Shown here: piece after piece, positions 8,637 to 16,678 of the stretch
Position numbering within the stretch: the stretch's first letter is position 1
Layout: every line of letters starts with the position of its first letter
Source of the DNA: RGIG4034 sp045628945
GTDB taxonomy: Bacteria; Bacillota; Clostridia; Lachnospirales; Lachnospiraceae
Length of the DNA stretch: 64,000 bases
NCBI GenBank assembly: GCA_045628945.1
Contig: JAZQQG010000047.1
Span: forward strand, 1 to 64,000
Reading direction: 5' to 3'
Notes under the pieces: model-generated
The model's input: only the letters and a program-made list of their open reading frames with translations
What the model was told of the DNA's origin: nothing
The model's database searches: none
Made by a program: the position numbers and the translations under genes

Positions 8637-8665
8637 ATTGTAGTACAGCCCGAAACAATTGTCAA
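8637..8665 (-). promoter_or_regulatory. Sigma-A promoter of purF-carA-carB
   Basis: -35 TTGACA (8665-8660), 17-base spacer, -10 TACAAT (8642-8637). The -35 box begins 2 bases after the metA stop codon, so metA and purF are separately initiated. Confidence 0.85.
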
Positions 8666-8667
8666 GG

Positions 8668-9597
8668 CTACTTCTTGCCTCTGCCAATCTCCTCCACATC
8701 GTACGGAGTTGCCTGATATACATAATAGTTCAGCCAGTTGGTATAGAGATTATTGGCGTGAGAACGCCACTGAAGTCTCGGACGATTGTCGGGATTGTCA
8801 TCCGGATAATAGTTCTTCGGAATCTCAATCGGAAGTCCTTTATCCAGATCGCGATGATACTCCTTATCCAGGGTAACACGGTCGTATTCCGGATGCCCCA
8901 TGACGAAAATTTTCTTGCCGTCTTCCGCCATGCATAAAAAGACACCGGCCTCTTCACACTCTGCCAAAACGGTAAGTGCGGGACAGGCATGAATTGCCTC
9001 GGCCGGCACCGTTGTATGACGGGAATGCGGTGCATAAAAGAAGTCATCAAAACCGCGAACCAACGGAACCTTACGATTCATCACCTGATGCTCGTAGATT
9101 CCGAATAATTTCGCCGGAAGCAATTCCTTCTGCAATCCGTAGTGGTAGAACAACGCCGCCTGAGCTCCCCAGCAGATATGAACGGTACTGGTAACATTGG
9201 TCTCCGTCCAATCCATAATCTTCGTCAGCTCCTGCCAATAATCCACTTCCTCGAATTCCATCTGCTCTACGGGAGCACCGGTAATAATAAATCCGTCGAA
9301 TTTCTGATCCTTAATCTCTTCAAAAGGAACATAGAAGCGATCCAGATGCGCGGAAGAAGTATTCTGACTGACATGGCTCTCCACCATGACTAAGGTTACA
9401 TCCACCTGAAGCGGAGTATTGGAAAATGCACGCAGAAGCTGAAGCTCCGTATCCTGTTTGAGGGGCATCAGATTCAGAATTCCCACCTTCAGAGGACGAA
9501 TATCCTGATGGGAAGCGCGGTCCACGTCCATAACAAATATATTTTCATTTTCGAGGCTCTCTCTTGCCGGGAGGTCTCGGTTCACACGAATCGGCAT
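8668..9597 (-). CDS. metA: Homoserine O-acyltransferase, predicted O-acetyltransferase
   Basis: Activates homoserine for methionine synthesis. 309 residues of the MetA fold with catalytic Cys142 (HICWGAQ), His235 and Glu237 (MGHPEYD). Residue 111 is Glu (GAPVE), the residue reported to select acetyl-CoA rather than succinyl-CoA in Bacillus-type MetA, whereas E. coli has Gly here. So the name metA fits, but homoserine O-acetyltransferase activity is expected. The start has only a weak upstream AGGAAC site. The upstream leader is short and holds no SAM riboswitch. It lies downstream of ligA. Confidence 0.95.
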   Translation of the reverse strand: MPIRVNRDLPARESLENENIFVMDVDRASHQDIRPLKVGILNLMPLKQDTELQLLRAFSNTPLQVDVTLVMVESHVSQNTSSAHLDRFYVPFEEIKDQKFDGFIITGAPVEQMEFEEVDYWQELTKIMDWTETNVTSTVHICWGAQAALFYHYGLQKELLPAKLFGIYEHQVMNRKVPLVRGFDDFFYAPHSRHTTVPAEAIHACPALTVLAECEEAGVFLCMAEDGKKIFVMGHPEYDRVTLDKEYHRDLDKGLPIEIPKNYYPDDNPDNRPRLQWRSHANNLYTNWLNYYVYQATPYDVEEIGRGKK

Positions 9598-9687
9598 GTT
9601 CGATCACCGTTCCTTTTCTGCAATCCTTTCAAGTGATAGATCTCACTCAAAATCTCGTTCTATTATACACGATTTTCTCTTTTGTTG

Positions 9688-11640
9688 CTATACGAAATAC
9701 GCAGCAATGAAATCCGCTTCCGTCATTATCGGAACATTTAATTCCTTGGCCTTCTTATTTTTGCCGGAGGTAGAATTGATATCATTATTGACAAGGACTC
9801 CGGTCTTGGCACTGACGCTGCCTGCGGCATGACCGCCCCGCCTTTCAATCTCCTCCACCAGATCCTCTCTTCTTGCAAAGGTATTCAGACTTCCGGTAAT
9901 CACCACCGTGACGCCTTCAAGGGTCTGGGCAAGTGTATTTTCCTCCTGCTTGAAATGTACCTCTGCCAAAAGAGCATCCAGCGAAGCCACCTGCTTCTCG
10001 TCCGCAAAGAAAGCCACAATGTCTCTCGCAATCACCTCGCCGATTTTATCAATCTCGGTTAAGGTTACGACATCTGCCTTACGAAGTGCATCAAAATCTC
10101 CCCCAAAATGCTTCATAATCAGTTTCGCATTCTGAAGTCCGACCCCGGCGATTCCCAGAGAATACAATACACGATGGGGCTCGGATTCACGAGAGGCTTC
10201 CACTGCGGCAATGAGGTTTTCATAGGACTTCTCACCAAAGCCCTCCATTGCAGTAATCTCGGTGCGATACCGATCCAGATGGTAGAGGTCTGCCACTTCC
10301 TTTAAGAAGCCCTGCCCTAAGAATTTTTCCAGCGTCATCTCGCTCAGGCCCTCAATGTTCAGAGCATCGCGGCTGACACAAAGTTCAAAGGATTTTATTT
10401 TTTTAGCGGGACAATCCGGATTCTCACACAAAAGAGATTCCGATTCATTCAGCTTACGAATGACCGTTTTGCCGCCGCACACCGGACAAGCACCGGGCAC
10501 AGGCAGTCCGTCCTTATTGGTTAAGTTTTCCGCAATCTGCGGAATAATCATATTGGCTTTATAGACCGTAATCGTATCCCCGATTCCCAACTTCAATTCC
10601 CGAATATAGGTCAGATTATGAAGACTGGCACGGGTAACGGTGGTTCCCTCTAACTCTACGGGGTCAAAAATTGCCACCGGGTTAATCAGCCCCGTACGGC
10701 TGGCACTCCATTCCACCTCCCGCAAGGTAGTCGTCGCGGTCTCATCCGCCCATTTGAAGGCAATACTATCCCTCGGAAATTTCGCGGTTCGACCGAGACT
10801 CTTGCCATATTCAATATCATCATAGAGCAATACCAACCCGTCGGAAGGAATGTCATTGTCCACAATACGTCTTGCATATCCTTCAATTGACGCTTCGATG
10901 GTATCGCGATTGACGCGCTCATACTCCACCACCGAAAACCCCTGCTCCCGCAGGAATTTATATTCGTTTTCCTTGGAGTTGCGTGCATCAAACCCCTCTG
11001 CCTTCACCAGATTAAAGGCATGGAACTGCACACGACGCTTCGCGGTAATCTCGTTATTCAACTGGCGAACCGATCCGGAACAAAGATTGCGGGGATTCTT
11101 ATACTGCTCCTCCGGATTCTCAATCTCGGCGTTAATACGCTCAAATTCCGAATAAGTGATAATCGCCTCTCCGCGAAGAATCACTTCCTGACGGTGCGGA
11201 ATTGCCAAAGGGACATTCACAAAGGTCTTGGCGTTATTCGTGATGACCTCTCCGACTTCTCCGTTTCCGCGGGTTACCGCCTTTACAAGTTTTCCGTCCC
11301 GATAGGTCAATACAATGGTCAAGCCATCCAACTTCCAGGACAAAAGACCATCCTGGTCTCCCAGCCAATCCCGCAATTCCTCTCGTGATTTGGTCTTTGA
11401 CAGAGACAGCATCGGCTTCTCATGGCGCTCCTTCGGAAGCTCCTCCACAGACTCGTATCCTACCTTCACGGTAGGCGAGTCCGCCAGCGTAATCCCGGTC
11501 TTCTCTTCTAAGGCTACCAACTCATCATAGAGGCGATCGTATTCAAAATTGCTGATGATCTCCTCGTCCTTCGCATAATAGCTCTCAGAAGCCCGATTCA
11601 GTAATGCAGTTAATTCCTGTATTCGTTCAAAATCTGTCAT
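9688..11640 (-). CDS. ligA: NAD-dependent DNA ligase
   Basis: Seals nicks in replication and repair using NAD. 650 residues, near the family norm. The adenylated lysine is Lys103 in SWKLDG; the OB fold, a four-cysteine zinc site (CPVCGG ... CENPDCPAK), helix-hairpin-helix repeats and a C-terminal BRCT domain (GVTVVITGSLN) follow in order. The ATG overlaps the stop of the upstream pseudouridine synthase gene as ATGA, so the two are translationally coupled. A TATAAT-like sequence lies just downstream, before metA. Confidence 0.97.
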   Translation of the reverse strand: MTDFERIQELTALLNRASESYYAKDEEIISNFEYDRLYDELVALEEKTGITLADSPTVKVGYESVEELPKERHEKPMLSLSKTKSREELRDWLGDQDGLLSWKLDGLTIVLTYRDGKLVKAVTRGNGEVGEVITNNAKTFVNVPLAIPHRQEVILRGEAIITYSEFERINAEIENPEEQYKNPRNLCSGSVRQLNNEITAKRRVQFHAFNLVKAEGFDARNSKENEYKFLREQGFSVVEYERVNRDTIEASIEGYARRIVDNDIPSDGLVLLYDDIEYGKSLGRTAKFPRDSIAFKWADETATTTLREVEWSASRTGLINPVAIFDPVELEGTTVTRASLHNLTYIRELKLGIGDTITVYKANMIIPQIAENLTNKDGLPVPGACPVCGGKTVIRKLNESESLLCENPDCPAKKIKSFELCVSRDALNIEGLSEMTLEKFLGQGFLKEVADLYHLDRYRTEITAMEGFGEKSYENLIAAVEASRESEPHRVLYSLGIAGVGLQNAKLIMKHFGGDFDALRKADVVTLTEIDKIGEVIARDIVAFFADEKQVASLDALLAEVHFKQEENTLAQTLEGVTVVITGSLNTFARREDLVEEIERRGGHAAGSVSAKTGVLVNNDINSTSGKNKKAKELNVPIMTEADFIAAYFV

Positions 11641-12368
11641 TTTTTCTCCTGTACACTGCCATATAGTGCGTTCAATTCCTCGCCGGTAATCTGTCGGATT
11701 GCTCCCGGTCTCAGATCTCCCAGTACAACATTCTGCACACGAACACGCTTCAGTGCGGTTACCTCATATCCCAACGTCTTACACATTCGTCGAATCTGTC
11801 GATTTAACCCCTGGGTGAGGACAATTCGAAAAGTGAACTTGCTCTCCTTGTGTACCGAGCAGGGTCTTGTCGTTGCATCCAGGTCCTTTAAATACATTCC
11901 CGCCTGCATACGCTCCACAAAGGCTTCGGTAATCTCACGATTCACGCGAACCACATATTCCTTCTCATGCCGATTGGCCCCACGCATCAACCGATCAATC
12001 AGATTGCCGTCGTTCGTCAGAAGAAGTAAGCCTTCGGAGTCCTTATCCAAACGCCCCGCATAGGTCACACGAGTCGGAAGTTCCAGGCCATCCAATACCT
12101 TCTTGGCCGCATGAGGATCCCGCTCGGTGCAGGTCACCCCAACCGGCTTATAGTAAGCATACACCAGGGACTGAAGGTCTTGGGACAGCGGGGACAATTC
12201 CTTCCCACGCACGTTTACCCGGTCTCCCGGATCCACACGATCGCCATTGGTCGCCGTACTGCCGTTCAGTGTCACGACCCCCGATTCAATCAGACGATCG
12301 GCATCCCGCCTTGAACAGACGCCGCAATCGGCAAGATATTTATTTATACGAATTCCTGTCTCACTCAT
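11637..12368 (-). CDS. rluF: RluF-like pseudouridine synthase (RsuA/RluB/E/F family)
   Basis: Isomerises a uridine in rRNA, probably 23S. The 243-residue protein has an N-terminal S4 RNA-binding domain (IRINKYLADCGVCSRRDADRL), then the catalytic motif GRLDKDSEGLLLLTND containing the conserved Asp, and the RQIRRMC motif. KPVGVTCTERD resembles RluF more than RsuA or RluB. It is coupled to ligA by a 4-base overlap. The exact target uridine cannot be read from sequence. The ribosome site (GGAAG) is weak. Confidence 0.87.
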   Translation of the reverse strand: MSETGIRINKYLADCGVCSRRDADRLIESGVVTLNGSTATNGDRVDPGDRVNVRGKELSPLSQDLQSLVYAYYKPVGVTCTERDPHAAKKVLDGLELPTRVTYAGRLDKDSEGLLLLTNDGNLIDRLMRGANRHEKEYVVRVNREITEAFVERMQAGMYLKDLDATTRPCSVHKESKFTFRIVLTQGLNRQIRRMCKTLGYEVTALKRVRVQNVVLGDLRPGAIRQITGEELNALYGSVQEKK

Positions 12369-12425
12369 ACTTCCATTCTATGCCATCTGCCCCAATAAGA
12401 AAAGAGCATTTCCTGCAAGGATATC

Positions 12426-12462
12426 CAAAAACCCTCTCTACCGATTCCTCGGCAAAGAGGGC
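12426..12462 (-). terminator. Intrinsic terminator after the lipoprotein gene
   Basis: Thirteen-base-pair stem (CCCUCU/AGAGGG plus a paired inner arm), loop GGAA, followed by UUUUU. It closes the SH3-protein/lipoprotein pair. Confidence 0.85.
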
Positions 12463-12498
12463 TTTTCTTCCATTCATTGTACAATCAAGAATACTGCA

Positions 12499-13521
12499 TC
12501 AATCCGTAATGTTATCCAGAACCGCCCAGCTGCTGCCGGTAGTGCCGTCGCCATAATCGAACTCCTCACTGACGTTCAGTCTGCCGTTTGCATCAATCTG
12601 CATAAAATAGATATAATGCTCATCGGCATTCCCGGAATAGCAGTAAATCGGAGTAGTCGGGCTATCCTGACGCAAAACCATATCCTTGTAATAGGTCTGA
12701 CCATCCATCAAAAGATCACACAAACCGTCATGGAGATAGAGCTCCTGACGCGTGTAGGTGTAGAGCTGATAATCTCCTTCCACTTCCACTGCGTGATACT
12801 CCCACAAGCCGGTCAGGTCGTCAATCTCGAGCGTCTCGTCCTGCGTGAAATTATCATAAGTCAACACCGGTGCAAAATAACGTTTCCAATGAGAGACCTC
12901 TCCCCCATAGGTTAAGTACTCATCGTAGACCAAAAGTCTGGAATCGTTCTTATGCTGCTCCTTGTAGAGGGTAACGTCATGCTCCCCGCCATCGTCCGAA
13001 ACCCAACTCGCATGGAATTCGGTATCATCGTAAATGGCCTGTACATAGTAATAAACCTCATCGTCCTCAACGGTCCAGGAGTAGGTAAAGGACAGTGAAG
13101 TATCATAGCCAAAACAGGTTAAGATCTGCGCACCACCCAGATCTTCCGCCGAAAGATAATAAGAAAAATCTTCCGCCGAATAATCGACACCGACAAATTC
13201 CCAGATTCCTTCAAAGGTCAAACCGGATACGATATCCGCATTCTCCGGCTCGGTATCCGGATTCATGTCCGGATTCTCATCCTCGGGATTCCCATCCGGA
13301 TTCTCTCCCGGTTCCTCTTCGGGATTTTCCTTCGGTTCCTCGGAAGGTTCTTCCTTAGGAAGCTCTGCCGGGTCTTCCACAGTGGGAGTGGAATCGATAT
13401 CGGACACGCCAACCGTCGGCTTACTCGGTGCTTCTTTTTTCGTCTTCTTCTGACCGCAGGAAGCAAGGCACATTGCCATTGCAAGCACAACAACCAGTAA
13501 AAATGCGATTCTCTTCTTCAT
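12499..13521 (-). CDS. Lipoprotein with acidic Pro/Glu linker and duplicated C-terminal domain
   Basis: Family not recognised. The N-terminus MKKRIAFLLVVVLAMAMC with lipobox LASC predicts lipidation at Cys22 and anchoring outside the membrane. Residues about 40-95 are a low-complexity Pro/Glu/Asn linker that would hold the domain off the membrane. The rest appears to be two related units, each opening with a G-[IL]-W-E motif (FEGIWEFVGVDYS, LTGLWEYHAVEVE), rich in Tyr and acidic residues and probably beta-rich. A good GGAG site precedes the ATG. It lies 20 bases after the SH3-domain gene and is probably cotranscribed with it, so the two may work together at the cell surface. Confidence 0.85.
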   Translation of the reverse strand: MKKRIAFLLVVVLAMAMCLASCGQKKTKKEAPSKPTVGVSDIDSTPTVEDPAELPKEEPSEEPKENPEEEPGENPDGNPEDENPDMNPDTEPENADIVSGLTFEGIWEFVGVDYSAEDFSYYLSAEDLGGAQILTCFGYDTSLSFTYSWTVEDDEVYYYVQAIYDDTEFHASWVSDDGGEHDVTLYKEQHKNDSRLLVYDEYLTYGGEVSHWKRYFAPVLTYDNFTQDETLEIDDLTGLWEYHAVEVEGDYQLYTYTRQELYLHDGLCDLLMDGQTYYKDMVLRQDSPTTPIYCYSGNADEHYIYFMQIDANGRLNVSEEFDYGDGTTGSSWAVLDNITD

Positions 13522-13541
13522 TCTAAATGCTCCTTATCGGA

Positions 13542-14819
13542 TTAGTTACGTCTCAAATACTCGGTCTTGATATAGGCCGGCTCTCCGTAGTAATTAATCT
13601 TACTCCAACCGTTCGGGATCTCCTCCAACAAGTCGAACACCTCACCCTTCGAAGCACTTCCCAACTTCGAGGACTCCTTCGAGGAGGAGGCACGGACATT
13701 TACATTCTCCGTTACCGTTACCGAACCGATTACATCGGTTACGACAACCAGGAACTTCGACATAATATATGCTTCCTTACCCTTGTAGACAATCTTACTC
13801 CAACCGTTGTCCAGCACCTCAAGGCGCTCAAAAATCTCACCCTTCTGAGCAACGCCGACACGCTCACAATTCGTATTGGAATCGGAGCGGACATTCACCT
13901 TCTCATTTGCCTTCACGAATTCGGAATTCTCCACAGGAGTCGTCGGGGTGTCCGGTGCGGTATCGGGCGTATCCTCCGGATTCGTCTCGGCTACCGTCGG
14001 GCCGTTCGGATCAATGCCCTGATTCTCTAACTCGAGACGAGCCAACGCCTCGCCAACATCATTTTTTAACTTCTCGGTCAGATCATTCATGTAGAGATGT
14101 AACGCTTCGTTCGTGTCCATCACCTCAGAATAGTTAATCTGCACCTTATTGAAAAGATCATCGACATCATCCTGCTTAAACAGCTCGTCGATAAACTCCG
14201 ATACACTGTCATCCTCGGCATCTACGCCAATTCGGTATCCGTTCTCCTCATCCGAAATCACATAATAAGTGGACAGACCGGGAGCTACGCCCTCGACGCC
14301 GGAGAACTGTACCTCAAAATACACAAAAGCAACTGTCGTATTCTCCAACGGACCGGGCTTCGTGTAAACCGTCAGATTATCATAGGACTCCACATACTGC
14401 GCCTTTTTCTCCATCGAGATGCGCTGTGTGTCATTGGTTGCATCACGCATCGCAAGGAAACGCTCCGTATCTCCGGAAGCCATGGCCTCATAGTAGTCTG
14501 CAAAAAAAGCATTCAGCTCCTCATCCGCATTCTCTTCCAACGGAGCATCCACAACCTGATAGTTCTGACTGTCCTGCTCGGCTACGGAATTCTCTGCCTC
14601 GGCAAGACGCTCGTTGTTGGCCTTACGGTTCAACATCAGAATCACCACGAACACGATTAACACTACGCACAATACGATGGGAAGAACTACGCGGTAGTAG
14701 TCACGTAACCACTCTGCGACACGACGAATCCACCGACGATTCGAATACGATTTCGTCTTACGAATCTTCGGTTCCTTGAATCTCATCGTCTCAGTTAACT
14801 TCTTCGTTGTCTTCGCCAT
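13542..14819 (-). CDS. Membrane-anchored protein with two bacterial SH3 domains
   Basis: Residues 44-63 form one transmembrane helix after a very basic cytoplasmic tail, leaving an extracytoplasmic part. An acidic region of unknown fold (about 90-250) is followed by a Pro/Thr linker and two SH3b repeats, each with the NVRSxS...LGxxxKGExFxxLE...GWSKI pattern, the type that binds peptidoglycan or wall peptides. The total is 425 residues. The ATG at 14819 was chosen because the longer in-frame start would overlap the tRNA gene. The next gene downstream encodes a lipoprotein. A role in sensing or binding the wall is an inference. Confidence 0.88.
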   Translation of the reverse strand: MAKTTKKLTETMRFKEPKIRKTKSYSNRRWIRRVAEWLRDYYRVVLPIVLCVVLIVFVVILMLNRKANNERLAEAENSVAEQDSQNYQVVDAPLEENADEELNAFFADYYEAMASGDTERFLAMRDATNDTQRISMEKKAQYVESYDNLTVYTKPGPLENTTVAFVYFEVQFSGVEGVAPGLSTYYVISDEENGYRIGVDAEDDSVSEFIDELFKQDDVDDLFNKVQINYSEVMDTNEALHLYMNDLTEKLKNDVGEALARLELENQGIDPNGPTVAETNPEDTPDTAPDTPTTPVENSEFVKANEKVNVRSDSNTNCERVGVAQKGEIFERLEVLDNGWSKIVYKGKEAYIMSKFLVVVTDVIGSVTVTENVNVRASSSKESSKLGSASKGEVFDLLEEIPNGWSKINYYGEPAYIKTEYLRRN

Positions 14820-14849
14820 AACTCTTCCCTCTGTACCGTACCAAAAAAG

Positions 14850-14921
14850 TGCACCCGACAGGAATCGAATCTGCATCAAAGACGTCGGAGGCCTCCGTTC
14901 TATCCATTATACTACGGGTGC
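14850..14921 (-). tRNA. tRNA-Arg, anticodon CCG
   Basis: A 72-base cloverleaf: acceptor GCACCCG/CGGGTGC fully paired with discriminator A, D-arm with GG, anticodon loop CTCCGAC giving CCG (reads CGG), T-loop TTCGATT. No CCA is encoded. The pair normally G53-C61 in the T stem appears as A-C, and the D stem has one A-A mismatch, so the gene is recognisable but slightly irregular. Confidence 0.85.
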
Positions 14922-14936
14922 AAATCAATCTATTGT

Positions 14937-14965
14937 ATTTTACCTAATTCGCGATAAAAAAGCAA
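14937..14965 (-). promoter_or_regulatory. Promoter of tRNA-Arg(CCG)
   Basis: -35 TTGCTT (14965-14960), 17-base spacer, -10 TAAAAT (14942-14937), placed about 16 bases before the tRNA 5' end. Confidence 0.65.
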
Positions 14966-14996
14966 CCCATAGCATTTCGGTCGGACATTTTTTCTT

Positions 14997-15935
14997 TTAG
15001 GAGGCAACCGTCTCCTCAAGCAAGCGCACCTCGCCCCGCTCTCCGTCATAATAATAAACCTCATCGGACAGAATCTCCCAGGGTGCAACCTCTGTAGCAT
15101 TTACCTGCCGAACCATTGCTTTCAGTTCTCCCGGATTCTCACACTCGGAGACCGGAATCAAGAGAAGCTCGTGGATACTGCTTGGAAGCACATAGTAATT
15201 CGACTCCGGAGTCGGTAAGAATTCCTTCAGATTCTCATATAAAATGCTTGCAGCTCCGCATAAGCGTCTTTTGTTCGTAAGCACATAGAGCGGTATTGTC
15301 TTCTCATAGAGACCTCCCGCAGGATAAGTCAGTTCCTGAGGCACCTCACCGTCTGCATACATTTCCTCAAATACCTTCATAATAGATACGCATTCCACGG
15401 GCAAAATCTGTGGAGTATTTTGCATGGCAACCGCCCAAAGTTCCTCTTCCGTAATCCCCCACTGCTTTAAGTGTTCTTTTTTAATCAGAATGCTGCCGGA
15501 ATGCAGGGCTCCTTCTTCGATCAGATAGTAAAAGACCATACTTAAATCCAGCAAATCTCTGTGCGGAACCTCTTCAAGCATTTCCCGATTTCGTTTCCGA
15601 TTCACCAGCCGAAAGCAGATTCCTTTTTTCACCGAATCAAATTGTCCGAAAAAATCCATCATTCCGTCGTCGGGTAAACGATTCTGTTCATAAATCCGAA
15701 GAATCTCATCCGCCATCTCTTCAAGCGAGCGGCCGTTTTCATATTCCTCATAATATCCGTCCAGATAAACCGTCGGGCGAATTCTCTCTCCTGTCCCCAA
15801 CACCACTGCGGTCATCTCAATTCCGTTATTCTTGGTTACTGTGCGAAGTGCCACCGCCTCCGAATGCTCGAAGCGGCCGCGTAATTTTTCCGCAATTTCT
15901 TCATAGAACGCCTCTCGGCATAAAATGTTATTCAT
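14997..15935 (-). CDS. Uncharacterised cytoplasmic protein, resembles DUF5688
   Basis: Function unknown. The 312-residue protein has no signal or membrane segment. The pattern VTKNNGIEM ... RIRPTVYLDGYYEEYENGRSLEEMADEIL recalls a Lachnospiraceae family annotated as DUF5688; this is from memory and unchecked. The start MNNILCREAF at 15935 was chosen for its GAGG site and because the 75-residue upstream extension would cross the efp terminator and overlap efp. It lies just downstream of that terminator without an obvious promoter of its own, so read-through from efp may drive it. Confidence 0.8.
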   Translation of the reverse strand: MNNILCREAFYEEIAEKLRGRFEHSEAVALRTVTKNNGIEMTAVVLGTGERIRPTVYLDGYYEEYENGRSLEEMADEILRIYEQNRLPDDGMMDFFGQFDSVKKGICFRLVNRKRNREMLEEVPHRDLLDLSMVFYYLIEEGALHSGSILIKKEHLKQWGITEEELWAVAMQNTPQILPVECVSIMKVFEEMYADGEVPQELTYPAGGLYEKTIPLYVLTNKRRLCGAASILYENLKEFLPTPESNYYVLPSSIHELLLIPVSECENPGELKAMVRQVNATEVAPWEILSDEVYYYDGERGEVRLLEETVAS

Positions 15936-15963
15936 AGTATCTACCTCTTTTCTGATTTTTGGA

Positions 15964-15996
15964 CAAAAAAAGACAATGACACGAATGCCATTGTCT
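15964..15996 (-). terminator. Intrinsic terminator after efp
   Basis: Eleven-base-pair stem (AGACAAUGGCA with its return arm, one G-U pair), loop UUCG, then seven U residues. Confidence 0.92.
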
Positions 15997-16026
15997 TGTA
16001 ATTCATTATCGTATTGTAAAAATACC

Positions 16027-16587
16027 TTATACTCTGGAGAGGTACTCACCGGTTCTGGTGTCAATCTTAATCTTGTCACCGATGTTAGCGAATAAAGGAA
16101 CGCTAACCTGTGCGCCGGTCTCAACGATAGCGGGCTTGGAAGCGCCGGTAGCGGTATCACCCTTAAAGCCGGGCTCTGTCTCGGTAATCTCGAGTTCTAC
16201 GAACATAGGAGGCTCAACAGAGAAAATCTGCTCCTTGTGGGACAGCATCGTAACCGTCTCGTTCTCCTTAACAAACTTCATTGCATCTGCAACCTGATCT
16301 GCGGTTAAAGCAACCTGATCATAGGTCTCAACATCCATGAAATTGTATAACTCACCATCATTGTATAAGTACTGCATATTCTTACGATCGATACGAGCCA
16401 GAGGGAATTTCTCCTGGGGACGGAAGGTCGTCTCAACGACACTACCGGTCTTAATATTTCTAAGTTTGGTTCTTACGAATGCAGCTCCCTTACCGGGCTT
16501 AACATGCTGAAACTCGATAATCTGAACAATGCTGTTCGCATCAAGCTCAAACGTAATACCATTTCTGAAATCACCTGCTGTTACCAT
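16027..16587 (-). CDS. efp: Translation elongation factor P
   Basis: Relieves ribosome stalling at polyproline stretches by binding near the E site. 186 residues: KOW-like N-domain with the exposed loop HVKPGKGAAFVR carrying the lysine that is post-translationally modified in many bacteria, then two OB domains ending in DTRTGEYLSRV. GGAGG lies 9 bases before the ATG. It has its own promoter and terminator, so it is probably monocistronic with read-through into the next gene. Confidence 0.98.
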   Translation of the reverse strand: MVTAGDFRNGITFELDANSIVQIIEFQHVKPGKGAAFVRTKLRNIKTGSVVETTFRPQEKFPLARIDRKNMQYLYNDGELYNFMDVETYDQVALTADQVADAMKFVKENETVTMLSHKEQIFSVEPPMFVELEITETEPGFKGDTATGASKPAIVETGAQVSVPLFANIGDKIKIDTRTGEYLSRV

Positions 16588-16628
16588 ATAAAAAACCTCC
16601 TGAAGTTGTCACGTTTTTATCCGAAATA

Positions 16629-16657
16629 ATTTTACTCCCATTTTACGCAAGTTTCAA
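16629..16657 (-). promoter_or_regulatory. Sigma-A promoter of efp
   Basis: -35 TTGAAA (16657-16652), 17-base spacer, -10 TAAAAT (16634-16629). Confidence 0.75.
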
Positions 16658-16678
16658 TACTTAATTCAAAAAAGAGAA

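Noticed and set aside
9598..9687. SAM-type riboswitch before metA
   Set aside because: The leader is under 100 bases, shows only a 5-bp hairpin and none of the SAM-riboswitch conserved segments.
13530..13542. Second sigma-D -10 box (TCCGATAA) before the lipoprotein gene
   Set aside because: One mismatch, no TAAA at 15 bases upstream, and it overlaps the SH3 gene stop and the ribosome site.
15936..16160. 75-residue N-terminal extension of the DUF5688-like gene
   Set aside because: It would cross the efp terminator and overlap the efp coding region, with no ribosome site; the internal ATG at 15935 has one.
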